A stretch of DNA of 64,000 bases from positions 2,666,001 through 2,730,000 of the forward strand of contig NZ_UGSI01000001.1 of NCBI RefSeq assembly GCF_900454495.1, given 5' to 3'. Origin of the DNA: Paenibacillus macerans (GTDB lineage Bacteria; Bacillota; Bacilli; Paenibacillales; Paenibacillaceae). The notes below the pieces were generated by a model, which searched no databases, was not told the DNA's origin, and was given only the letters and a program-made list of their open reading frames with translations. Position numbers and translations under genes: made by a program. Positions 25,917 to 34,230 of the stretch are shown in pieces; position 1 is the stretch's first letter, and each line of letters begins with the position of its first letter.

Positions 25917-26489
25917 CTAGTCCGCAAACGTGATTTGCCCGCCATCCAGCGACGCGATGCGGACCAACGACTCCAAACGGATCCCTTGATCGCGAATCGC
26001 CCGGGCCCCGGATTGGAAACATTTTTCTACGACGATGCCCGCTCCGACCAACTCCGCTCCGGCGCGGCCGATGATTTTGATCAGCCCCCGGGCCGCGTCG
26101 CCGTTGGCAATGATGTCGTCGATGAATAAAACCCGGTCGTTCTCGCTAATAAACTCGCGCGATACGAGAATGTCCGTGACGATGCCTTTCGTAAATGAAG
26201 GCACCCGCTCGCACAGCATGTCCGGCTCGGCCAGCAGCGTTTTTTTGCGGCGCGCGAACAGCAGCGGCACCCCTAGCTCGTACGCCGTCGCGAACGCCAC
26301 GGCGATCCCCGACGATTCCACCGTCACGACCCGCGTAACCCCGGCATCCCCAAACCGTTTCGCAAACTCTTTGCCCATTTCCATCGTCAATTTCGGGTCC
26401 ACCTGATGATTCAGCAGACCGTCCAGTTTCAGCACCTGGTCCGAAACGATCACGCCTTGCTCCGTAATCTTTTGCTTTAACAGCTCCAT
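25917..26489 (-). CDS. xpt: Xanthine phosphoribosyltransferase
   Basis: 190 residues. It joins xanthine to PRPP to form XMP in purine salvage. The PRPP-binding loop is VLFIDDIIANGDAARG (about residue 120), the hood motif is PLLFARRKKTLL, and the N-terminus MELLKQKITEQGVIVSDQVL is family-typical. ATG 26489 has GGAGG 8 bp upstream. Bacillus xpt genes usually carry a purine riboswitch; none is visible here. Instead a 62-bp MITE-like element lies in the leader. It is divergent from the YkvI-type transporter. Not part of the allantoin island, though the pathways are related. Confidence 0.95.
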   Translation of the reverse strand: MELLKQKITEQGVIVSDQVLKLDGLLNHQVDPKLTMEMGKEFAKRFGDAGVTRVVTVESSGIAVAFATAYELGVPLLFARRKKTLLAEPDMLCERVPSFTKGIVTDILVSREFISENDRVLFIDDIIANGDAARGLIKIIGRAGAELVGAGIVVEKCFQSGARAIRDQGIRLESLVRIASLDGGQITFAD

Positions 26490-26518
26490 CTTTTTTTCCT
26501 CCATAAGTCATTCTCTAT

Positions 26519-26580
26519 AGTGAGAGTTCAAAAAGCATTCTTCCTTAATATCTTTAAAAGCTGGCTTTTTGAACTACCTC
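26519..26580. mobile_element. 62-bp MITE-like element in the xpt leader
   Basis: Flanked by TCTAT on both sides (26514-26518 and 26581-26585). The inner ends GAGAGTTCAAAAAGC and GCTTTTTGAACTACCTC are inverted. They match the ends of the larger element at 38413-38753 (GTTCAAAAAGYC core), so both belong to one family. It forms a long hairpin and may act as a leader structure for xpt. Confidence 0.75.
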
Positions 26581-26607
26581 TCTATGGGTTTGAGTCATGT
26601 CCCGTTC

Positions 26608-26635
26608 TTGGACAACATACCTTGTACTATATATA
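26608..26635 (+). promoter_or_regulatory. Probable promoter of the ykvI-type gene with overlapping dyad
   Basis: TTGGAC (26608-26613), 16-bp spacer, TATATA (26630-26635). The -10 is inside the near palindrome GTACTATATATAGCAC (26624-26639), which could also drive xpt on the other strand or bind a regulator. Confidence 0.45.
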
Positions 26636-26658
26636 GCACATGAACCGGGGGGAAAACC

Positions 26659-27705
26659 ATGAAAAATAGCGTGAAGGTTTTGCAGATCGCTTTCACATAT
26701 ATCGGTACCGTTGTTGGCGCCGGCTTTGCGACGGGACAGGAAATTCTCCAGTTTTTCACCCGGTATGGAAAATGGGGCGTCCTTACGATTCTGCTGTCCA
26801 CCCTGCTGTTCGTTTGGCTCGGCACCAAAATGATGCTGCTCGCCCGCGAGATCAAGGCCGCTTCGTACGAGGACCTGAACCGCAAGCTGTTCGGAGAGCG
26901 CGCCGGGCGTATGCTTAGCCTGTTTACCCTGATCGTCCTGATCGGCGTCAACAGCGTCATGCTGGCGGGAGCCGGCTCCGTATTCATGGAGCATCTGGGT
27001 CTGCATTATCAGACAGGACTTTGGATCACTTTGATTTTTACCTTTTTGCTGCTCGGACGGGGGATCAAAGGCGTTATGCAGCTGAATTCCCTCGTCGTGC
27101 CGCTGATGCTGATCCTTTCGCTGGTGATCATTTTTTATACGCTCGGCTCGCCGGGAGCGGCCCGTTTCTTAACGCTGGAAACCGACTCCGGGGTGCTGGC
27201 CGCATGGGTATCTCCGCTCATGTATTCCGCGTTTAACCTGTCGATGGCCCAAGCCGTGCTCGTGCCGATCGGAAGCCACACCACAAGCCGGAAGGTAATC
27301 GTCATGGGCGGGGTTATCGGCGGCGCGGGCGTCGGCTTCATGCTGATGGCCGGCCACTTTGCGCTCTCCGCCAATATGCCGGGGATCGTGCAATATGAGA
27401 TTCCGATGGGCAGCATTGCCCAGCAGCTTGGGACAACCGTCCAGCTCATTTATGTGCTGCTGATTTTTATGGAGATCTTCAGCACGTTCGTGGCCGACGT
27501 CTACGGCGTGACCCTGCAGCTGCGGCAGCACCTGCAAGTACCGCCGATGCTGATCTCGGTCACGATTTTGCTGATCTGCTACATAACCAGCCAGTTCGGC
27601 TTCAGCTCGCTGCTTTCGGTGCTTTACCCGATATTCGGCCTGTTCAGCCTGTTTTGGGCCTTTATGCTGGCGACCTATAAGAGCAAAGGAAAAACCGGAA
27701 ACTAG
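26659..27705 (+). CDS. ykvI: YkvI-family membrane protein
   Basis: 348 residues with about ten membrane segments and a fold like amino-acid/APC (LeuT-type) transporters. The first helix has the unwound glycine motif GTVVGAGFATGQEILQFF, typical of substrate-binding helix 1 in that superfamily. The GSPGAARFL and FMEIFSTFVADVYG segments are also family-like. GGGGGG lies about 7 bp before ATG 26659. It stands alone, divergent from xpt. The substrate is unknown. Confidence 0.85.
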   Translation: MKNSVKVLQIAFTYIGTVVGAGFATGQEILQFFTRYGKWGVLTILLSTLLFVWLGTKMMLLAREIKAASYEDLNRKLFGERAGRMLSLFTLIVLIGVNSVMLAGAGSVFMEHLGLHYQTGLWITLIFTFLLLGRGIKGVMQLNSLVVPLMLILSLVIIFYTLGSPGAARFLTLETDSGVLAAWVSPLMYSAFNLSMAQAVLVPIGSHTTSRKVIVMGGVIGGAGVGFMLMAGHFALSANMPGIVQYEIPMGSIAQQLGTTVQLIYVLLIFMEIFSTFVADVYGVTLQLRQHLQVPPMLISVTILLICYITSQFGFSSLLSVLYPIFGLFSLFWAFMLATYKSKGKTGN

Positions 27706-28038
27706 CGGACTGCGGCTGTTCCAGGGCCGGAAGCCTCTGGAGTTGCATTAACGCCTACACAAAATCTCCGGTACACCTTGCCTGATCTCCGGAATACCTT
27801 GCCCGCTATTCTATTTGAGATCACGCCAGAAATCTAACGGTTGTATCAGTCGCTATTTTGCCAAAAACGACCCTTTCTAAATTTTAACGGTTGTGAGCGT
27901 TGTTATCTGCTCTAATCTGAGCCCAAATCTCCGGGTTTTAGCTAAATAAGCGCTATGGCAACCGTTAGAATCGTTTTAATGGTTAGAAATGAAATGTAGT
28001 AAGCGTTACATGCATTGGATCGGCCGCAGCGACCCACG
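27706..28038. other. Intergenic stretch with repeated TAACGGTTG words
   Basis: No gene. TAACGGTTGT occurs at 27834-27843 and 27885-27894, and inverted as CAACCGTTA at 27959-27967; AATCTCCGG also recurs. No terminator with a clear T-run is seen. Confidence 0.5.
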
Positions 28039-31000
28039 TTACATTTCAACGATATGCGCCGTCGGCAGCTCCGCTTTGAGCCGGCCCACGACGTGTTCGT
28101 GGCAGGTCATCATGATGATCTGCTGGCGCTTAGCGACCGTCCGCAGCACCGACAGCGCTCCTTCGAGACGGGAGGCATCGAAATTTACGAACAGATCGTC
28201 GAGCAGCAGCGGCAAACTCCCTTGTCCTCCCGCGACCGCTTCGGATAAAGCCAGCCGCATCGACAAGTACAGCTGTTCCGCCGTCCCCCGGCTTAAACGG
28301 GCGCTGTCGATCGGACCATGTTCCGCATGCTCGGCCATCAGCTCCTGGCTGCCTATTTTCATCACAATCCGCCGGTACGTTCCGCCCGTCATCCGCTCAA
28401 AATACCGCGATGCCGCCTGCAGCACGGCCGGCTGGCGCTCTACCTCATAGATCCGCCGCACGCGGGAAATCAACTCGCGGCATACGGCCATCACCGCATA
28501 TTTATCGGCGTATTCCTCCAGCGCCGCCTGCTGTTCCGCCAGCTGCTGCGCCAAATCCTCCTGCCGGCAGCGCGCCTCCAGACTTTCCTGTTCCTGCAGC
28601 AAACGGCCGCGCCGTTCCTGCAGCTTGCGCCAGCGGACTTCCGCGCCTTCGCCTGCCGCCCGCGCTTCTTCGAGCCGCCGCTTTAATTCCGCTTCGTCCA
28701 CGCCCTTCAGCAGCCGCTCCAGATCGTTTCGCTTGTCCTCATCCATACCGGCAAACAGCGCCAGCTCGCGCTGCCGCAGTTCCTTTTCCAGCGCTTCCCG
28801 CCGCTCGGCTGCGGCCCCGATGCGGAGAAATTCTTCCCCGCCCTCGGCTTCTCCTTCCGCGAGCAGATGCTCCTCCGCCTGCATCACCTGCTGCAGCCGA
28901 TCCTCCAAGCGCCGCCCTTCCTCGTCCAGCGGCGCCAGCTTGGCGGCCAGCCGGTCGTACCCGGCTTTTCGCTCCAGCTCGCGTTCAAGCTCCGCCAGGG
29001 CATCCTCCAACAGCTTTATCGCCGCGCCGGCCCCGGAGCCCGCCGTTTCTGGTGCCGCTCTCCCGTTAGCGCCGTCCGAGCCGGCTTCCGGACCGGGCGC
29101 CGCAGCGGAAGACAGCGGAATTCCGGCGTAAACGCCGCCGTTCGCCGCCCGTTTCGCTTCCGGATCGTCCGCAGCACGTTTCGCTTCTGGAGCGTCCGCC
29201 GCTTGCCCGCCGGGCCCGCCGTCGTCTTGCAAAGCCAGGCATTCCCGCTCAAACCGCTCGTTTTCCGCCCGCAGCCCGGAGATCTTGTCCGTCAGCCCGT
29301 CGATCCGGCTCAGCCATTCCCGTCCCTGCCCGGCCAAATGGAACACGTCCATCGCCGCCTCCGGCGACAGGTCGGTGGAAAGCCGCCGCTCCTCCAGCCA
29401 GCGCTCCCATTCGGCGGCGAGCTTGGCAAAATCTCCTTCCCGCCGGGACAGCTCCCGCTCCACGTGCTGCAGCTCATCCTTGACGGCGGCAGCGTGGCCC
29501 TGCGCGGCCGCGGCATCCGCTTCGAGCGCGTCATGGCGCTGATCCCACAGCTGCCATTCTTCCATCAGCCGGCGCAGCTGCCGCTCCTCCTCGTCCCAGG
29601 CTTCCGTGCGAAGCGAAGCCGCGAAGCCGCTTCCCGCCGCGGAGGCCGCCGTTAGCGGATGCCGGACGAACCGGGACAGCAGCGCCTCAAGGCGCGTCTC
29701 CATCTCCTCGCCGGCTTCCCCGGCTCTTCCGGCAGGCCGGCGAGACGCCGGCGCGGAGCGCCGCCCGGCCTCCCCCGCCGGCTTGCCGCGGAAAGCGCCG
29801 ATGGCGAGGTAAACGTCAAGCCCCAGCAGCAGCACGCCCGTGAAGGCAGCGCTCCAGAGCGATTCCGCGGCCAGCCACAACACGGCGGGAAGCGCGACCG
29901 TCAGCACGCAGGCGGCGGCAAACAGCTTGCGGTAAAGCGCGCGCAGCCGCGTTTCGGCCAGCGCTTCCGCGTCGGCCGCCCGGACTTCGGCGCGCCGGGA
30001 GGCCGCGCTATCCCGCCAGCGGTCGAGCTCGCCGCGAAGCTCGCTCCACAAAGCGCGGATTTCGCCGCGCTCCTGCGGGAGGAGCATCGCAAACTGCCGG
30101 CGTCCCGCCGCCGCGCTGTCCTCGAGCCGCGCCGCCGCGTTCGCGCGCGCCGTCTCCGCGCCCGCCGCCGCCCGCTCCAGCTTGGAGCGCTCGCTTTGCA
30201 GCAGCTCCATCTCCTTATCGTAGGCGGCAAAGCGCGCGCTGAACCGGCGAACCTGTTCCCGTTCGCCGACCGTCCCGGCAAAGGCGCGCAGGTCTTCGGC
30301 GCGCCATGCCGGATGGATGCTGCGCAGGCACTCCGCCAGCCGGGCCTGGACCAGGGCGGCTTCGCCCGCCAGTTCGGCCAGCTCGCGCCGCCGCGCCTCA
30401 TAGGCCGGCAGACGGCCGGCCAGCTGCCGCAGCAGCGGCTCCCGCGCCAGCACCGGCGCGCGCGGCTGCAGTGCGGCCAGCTCCGCCCGCAGCGCTTCCC
30501 GCCGCCGGGCCCAGTCGCTGCGCTCCAGCTGCAGGCGGTCCTTCTCCGCCTGCAGCGCCTGCCAGCGCGCCAGCCCCTGCTCCGGGAAGCGCGCCGCTGC
30601 CGGCAGCGCGGCCAGCTCGGCGCGGATCGCTTCGCGCTGCAGCCAGTCGCCGCGGCTCTCCGCCGCCTTTTGCAAGCGGGCGGTTTCCCGCGCCACCGCA
30701 GCGCGCTCCGCCTCGCTGGCCGTCAACTCCCCGGCCAGCTCCTCCAGCTGCTCGAGCACCTCGTTGTAGCGCGGGAGCAGCGCTTTGGCCGCCTCCGCTT
30801 CGCGCTCCAGACGCTCGACCGCCTGCAGCAGCTGGGCGATCTCCTGATTGCGGCCGCGCGGGCGGTACAGCTTGTCCATGTCCTGGGCCAGCTTTTTCTC
30901 CCCGCGCAGCACCGCTGAGCCCCCGCCGATCCCGGCGTGGAACAAATAGCGGCTCAGCTCCTCGGACTGCAAAACGCCCACCTCCTGCAGCTCCGTAAGC

Positions 31001-31428
31001 GAGACGGCAAACAACTGTTTGAACATCGCTTTGGACAAGCCGCCCAGCAGCTCGCGCTGCATCTGTTCCTGCGTCATCTCCTGCAGCCGGCCGTCCGCAT
31101 CGCTGCGCGTAATCCGCAGCCGGTCGCCGCGCGTGCCCGGCAGGCTTCGGCCTTCCGGCGGCTGCGCATAACGCTCGATGACCCAGCGGGAGCCGTCCTC
31201 CGCGGCAATCGTCAGCGCGCCGCCGTGCACGCCGCCGCGCGCCGGCTCAAACCGCTCGGCGGCAAACGTCCGCGACGGGATGCCGAACAGCATCGCGCGG
31301 ACGAAACCGAGCAGCGTGCTTTTTCCCGCTTCGTTCGGTCCGTATAAAACGGTGACCGGGCCCGGCAGTTCCACATCCAGGCCGTGCAAATGGCCAAACC
31401 CGCTCACCTGCAATTTCTCCAGCCTCAT
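28039..31428 (-). CDS. yhaN: YhaN-type SMC-like ATPase
   Basis: 1129 residues, Rad50/SbcC-like. Walker A YGPNEAGKSTLLGFVRAM is at about residue 30. Long coiled coils follow, interrupted near residue 510-550 by a hydrophobic stretch (ACVLTVALPAVLWLAAES) that looks like a membrane pass. The ABC-type signature RLSRGTAEQLYLSMRLAL and Walker B LPLLLDDLFVNFD lie near the C-terminus. The start overlaps the yhaO stop (ATGA), so the two are coupled. With YhaO it should form a nuclease-ATPase acting on DNA ends. A low-complexity insert near residues 770-835 contains a repeated DPEAKRAA. Very high G+C has expanded Ala/Arg/Glu here. Confidence 0.9.
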   Translation of the reverse strand: MRLEKLQVSGFGHLHGLDVELPGPVTVLYGPNEAGKSTLLGFVRAMLFGIPSRTFAAERFEPARGGVHGGALTIAAEDGSRWVIERYAQPPEGRSLPGTRGDRLRITRSDADGRLQEMTQEQMQRELLGGLSKAMFKQLFAVSLTELQEVGVLQSEELSRYLFHAGIGGGSAVLRGEKKLAQDMDKLYRPRGRNQEIAQLLQAVERLEREAEAAKALLPRYNEVLEQLEELAGELTASEAERAAVARETARLQKAAESRGDWLQREAIRAELAALPAAARFPEQGLARWQALQAEKDRLQLERSDWARRREALRAELAALQPRAPVLAREPLLRQLAGRLPAYEARRRELAELAGEAALVQARLAECLRSIHPAWRAEDLRAFAGTVGEREQVRRFSARFAAYDKEMELLQSERSKLERAAAGAETARANAAARLEDSAAAGRRQFAMLLPQERGEIRALWSELRGELDRWRDSAASRRAEVRAADAEALAETRLRALYRKLFAAACVLTVALPAVLWLAAESLWSAAFTGVLLLGLDVYLAIGAFRGKPAGEAGRRSAPASRRPAGRAGEAGEEMETRLEALLSRFVRHPLTAASAAGSGFAASLRTEAWDEEERQLRRLMEEWQLWDQRHDALEADAAAAQGHAAAVKDELQHVERELSRREGDFAKLAAEWERWLEERRLSTDLSPEAAMDVFHLAGQGREWLSRIDGLTDKISGLRAENERFERECLALQDDGGPGGQAADAPEAKRAADDPEAKRAANGGVYAGIPLSSAAAPGPEAGSDGANGRAAPETAGSGAGAAIKLLEDALAELERELERKAGYDRLAAKLAPLDEEGRRLEDRLQQVMQAEEHLLAEGEAEGGEEFLRIGAAAERREALEKELRQRELALFAGMDEDKRNDLERLLKGVDEAELKRRLEEARAAGEGAEVRWRKLQERRGRLLQEQESLEARCRQEDLAQQLAEQQAALEEYADKYAVMAVCRELISRVRRIYEVERQPAVLQAASRYFERMTGGTYRRIVMKIGSQELMAEHAEHGPIDSARLSRGTAEQLYLSMRLALSEAVAGGQGSLPLLLDDLFVNFDASRLEGALSVLRTVAKRQQIIMMTCHEHVVGRLKAELPTAHIVEM

Positions 31429-32927
31429 GATGCTCCCCTCCCGCCAGCCGTTTCATCTTCCGCCAGCAGCGCCCAAGCGAGCTCCTCCGCCCGCCGCAGC
31501 AAGCCGAGCCGCTCTTCGGGCGCCAGTTCCTTCAATAGCCGTCTTAGCGTCCGGTTCTCCGCCAGCGGCGCCAGCGCGCTGCCGGTAAGGTCCTGAAGCA
31601 GCCCCGGCTCCCGCTCGGCCCGTTCGCCAAGCCGCAGCAGCTCGCCGAGGAAGCTGTCCTCTTCGAGCAGCCCCAAGCGGTCCATCTCCAGCGATGTCTC
31701 CACTTTAAAGCCGGCCGGCCAAACGACGCCGCTCAAGGGCGCCCGCGCCGCTAAATCGCCCGCCGCATCCGTTGCCGTCATGCCATGGTTCCTTGCCGCA
31801 TCGTTTAACGTTTTGCCCGGAGCGCTCCCCGTTGCATCGTCTGCCGTCCCGCCGGATCCAACTTCCGCTGAACCGTCCGCTGCAGCAAACGGCGCATTCT
31901 CTTGAGCAATGCCCAAGCCGCCTTCCTCAAGCAGCCGGCTTTCCCGGCGCCGCAGCTCCTGCAGCAGCTCCGCGGCCTCCTGCCCGGACTGCAGCAGCGT
32001 ATGGAGCGGGCCGCGCCCGGTAAAGGTCAGCCGCACGACGCTGATCCGCGCGGCTTCAGCTTCCCGTACCGCCTCCAGCGCTTCCTCCACCCGGTCCTTC
32101 CACGCTTCCTCGCTCGTCAAACCGTCGATCGGCACCGCAATTTCCCGCCACAGCACCTGATCCAGCCGGTGGAACGCCAAGCTTGCCTGCCCGTTCTCAT
32201 GCACATCGACGATATAACATCCTTTGGGGCCGGTTTCCTTCAAGCTGCGCCCCTGGATGTTGCCGGGATAAACAACCCAAGGATTTTCGCTAAGGATCTG
32301 GCGTTTGTGAATATGCCCGAGCGCCCAATAGTCGTAGCCCGATTCCTTCAACTCGCGCAGCGAACATGGAGCGTAAGCGTCATGGCCCTCCTGGCCGTCC
32401 ACATTCGCGTGCAGCAGCGCGATGCGGTACAGCTGCGAGGAGTTCGCCTCAGCCTCATCGCGGCGAAACCGCAGCGCCAGATTTTCCGTCACCGACGGCG
32501 TTATGTAGGAGATGCCGCTGACGACCGCAACCGGCGCTCCGTCGCTCCGCCGAACAGCCACCCGGCTTTCCGCCTGACCGCCGAACTCCGTCACATGCGG
32601 CGGCAGTTCGAGGCGCAAGCGCCGGCTGCCGAGCGGGTCGTGATTGCCGCGGATGAGATAAACCGGGATGCCGTGCCGCCCCAGCTTGTCCCAGCCTTCC
32701 CGCAGCCGCAGCTGCGCGCGCAGCGACGAATCGGCGGCATCGTAAATGTCGCCGGCAAGGACGATGAAATCGACCGCTTCCGCAATCGCCAGTCGGATCA
32801 GGCGTTCGAAGGCGGCGAAGGTCGAGTCCCGCAAAAAGATACGCAGCCGATCCGGCACGCCGGACATCCCGGAAAACGGGGTGTCCAGATGCAGATCGGC
32901 GGCGTGGAGAAAACGAAATGATTTCAT
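31425..32927 (-). CDS. yhaO: YhaO-type metallophosphoesterase / DNA repair exonuclease
   Basis: 500 residues, Mre11/SbcD-like. Metal-binding motifs come in order: FLHAADLHLDTPF, LAGDIYDAAD, RGNHDP, LHANVDGQ and ALGHIHKRQ. The C-terminal ~200 residues are a helical/low-complexity region for partner binding. The Mre11-type phosphodiesterase core is complete. The stop overlaps the yhaN start by 4 bp, the same order as in B. subtilis yhaO-yhaN. Inferred role: nuclease subunit of an SbcCD-like complex. Confidence 0.92.
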   Translation of the reverse strand: MKSFRFLHAADLHLDTPFSGMSGVPDRLRIFLRDSTFAAFERLIRLAIAEAVDFIVLAGDIYDAADSSLRAQLRLREGWDKLGRHGIPVYLIRGNHDPLGSRRLRLELPPHVTEFGGQAESRVAVRRSDGAPVAVVSGISYITPSVTENLALRFRRDEAEANSSQLYRIALLHANVDGQEGHDAYAPCSLRELKESGYDYWALGHIHKRQILSENPWVVYPGNIQGRSLKETGPKGCYIVDVHENGQASLAFHRLDQVLWREIAVPIDGLTSEEAWKDRVEEALEAVREAEAARISVVRLTFTGRGPLHTLLQSGQEAAELLQELRRRESRLLEEGGLGIAQENAPFAAADGSAEVGSGGTADDATGSAPGKTLNDAARNHGMTATDAAGDLAARAPLSGVVWPAGFKVETSLEMDRLGLLEEDSFLGELLRLGERAEREPGLLQDLTGSALAPLAENRTLRRLLKELAPEERLGLLRRAEELAWALLAEDETAGGRGAS

Positions 32928-32940
32928 GATACCAGCTCCA

Positions 32941-34062
32941 TTATTTGAATTGCAGGTACAGTTTTTTCAGCTCATGCACAACCCGGTTCAGCGAATAGTG
33001 CGCTTTGGCCTTCTCCGAACCGCTGCGCGCCAACTGATAGCGGTAGTCCGGATCGACGATCACTTTCTCCAGCGCCTCGGCCAGTGCCGGAGCGTCCTCC
33101 GGCGGCACGAGCAGGCCGTTCGTTCCGTTTTCGATCTGCTCGGCGATCCCGCCGACCGCCGTGCCGACGAGCGCCAGGCTGCAAAGGGCGGCTTCGGCAA
33201 ACACGGAGCCAAACGCCTCGGCCCGCGAAGGCAGGACGAAGATATCGAAAAACGGCATAAACTCCTCCGGATGCAGCGTGTACCCGTAAAAAATCGTTTC
33301 ATTGTAAATGCCCAGCCGCTGGGCGAGCTGCTCCAGCTCCTGGCGGATCGGACCGTCGCCGATAATATGCAGTACATAATTGTGCCCCCGCTTCTTGAGC
33401 TCGGCGCACGCGTTCAGCAAGACGTCCAGCCCTTTGGCCGGAACGAGGCGGCAGACCGTCACCAACTGAGCCACTTCATTTTCGTGCGGCACCGGCTTAA
33501 ACCGTTTCTCGTCAAAACCGTTCGGGATGACGCCGATCGCCTCGGGCTTCTCCACATAGGAAGCCAGGTACTTGGCAAACGACCGGGACACCGTTAGCAG
33601 CCGATCCGTCCGGTGCTCAAGCTCCCTATACAGCGAGGTGAGGAAGCGGTGCTCCGGCCCGTCCGCACGAATCCGCCCGTTTAAGATCAGCTCGCGCTCG
33701 TAGCTTGAGTGGACGCTCTGGATCACGGGGGTACCCGGGAAAACCTCCTTCATGGCCAGCCCGGCGATCGGGTGATGGGCATGGACCAAATCGTACGGCT
33801 GTTTAATCCGCAGCTTGGTCCACCATAAGTAATCGCGATACGTTTGCACATATTTTTGCACGATCGGACTGTCCCCGAACTCCTTCCAATCAAAGGTGGC
33901 AAATTGTACGGGATCGGTCCCTTTGGAGCGGATGCGTTTCGGCAGCGAAAATAATTCCATTTCCCAGTGGGGAAGATTAAACCGGTCTTGCAGATGCGGG
34001 ATCATCGACGATACGCCCCCCGGCTGTTCCGGGGGAAAAAATAAAGCCTGCAACAGTCTCAT
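32941..34062 (-). CDS. GT4-family glycosyltransferase
   Basis: 373 residues, GT-B fold. The N-terminus MRLLQALFFPPEQPGGVSSM is typical of GT4 enzymes that scan for the acceptor. The donor-binding domain contains VCRLVPAKGLDVLLNACAEL, the EX7E-like LPSRAEAFGSVFAEAALCSL and GGIAEQIENGTNGLLVPPED. ATG 34062 is chosen for AAGGAG 6 bp upstream; the frame open upstream of it is the antisense of the next gene. It probably adds a sugar to a lipid or cell-wall polymer using a nucleotide-sugar. It stands between yhaO and a divergent rRNA methylase. Confidence 0.9.
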   Translation of the reverse strand: MRLLQALFFPPEQPGGVSSMIPHLQDRFNLPHWEMELFSLPKRIRSKGTDPVQFATFDWKEFGDSPIVQKYVQTYRDYLWWTKLRIKQPYDLVHAHHPIAGLAMKEVFPGTPVIQSVHSSYERELILNGRIRADGPEHRFLTSLYRELEHRTDRLLTVSRSFAKYLASYVEKPEAIGVIPNGFDEKRFKPVPHENEVAQLVTVCRLVPAKGLDVLLNACAELKKRGHNYVLHIIGDGPIRQELEQLAQRLGIYNETIFYGYTLHPEEFMPFFDIFVLPSRAEAFGSVFAEAALCSLALVGTAVGGIAEQIENGTNGLLVPPEDAPALAEALEKVIVDPDYRYQLARSGSEKAKAHYSLNRVVHELKKLYLQFK

Positions 34063-34230
34063 AGGGTTCTCCTTTATCGCGTCGTTCTTTTTGGCGGATG
34101 AACCGCTTCTTTTTCCATTATGCCATAGGCAGGAAGGAACATCCATTCCCCTTTTGAGATTGAAAAGCAATATGATACACTGCTGAAGTAAATAGGTACC
34201 GGGATTTTTTTGGTGAAAGGAGCAGTAAAC

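Noticed and set aside
26490..26658. Purine riboswitch expected ahead of xpt
   Set aside because: No G-box core sequence on the minus strand; only the 62-bp inverted-repeat element is seen.
28410..31588. Long plus-strand frames opposite yhaN, up to about 420 codons
   Set aside because: Very high G+C leaves few stops on the opposite strand; products are low-complexity Arg/Pro/Ala and yhaN motifs are complete.
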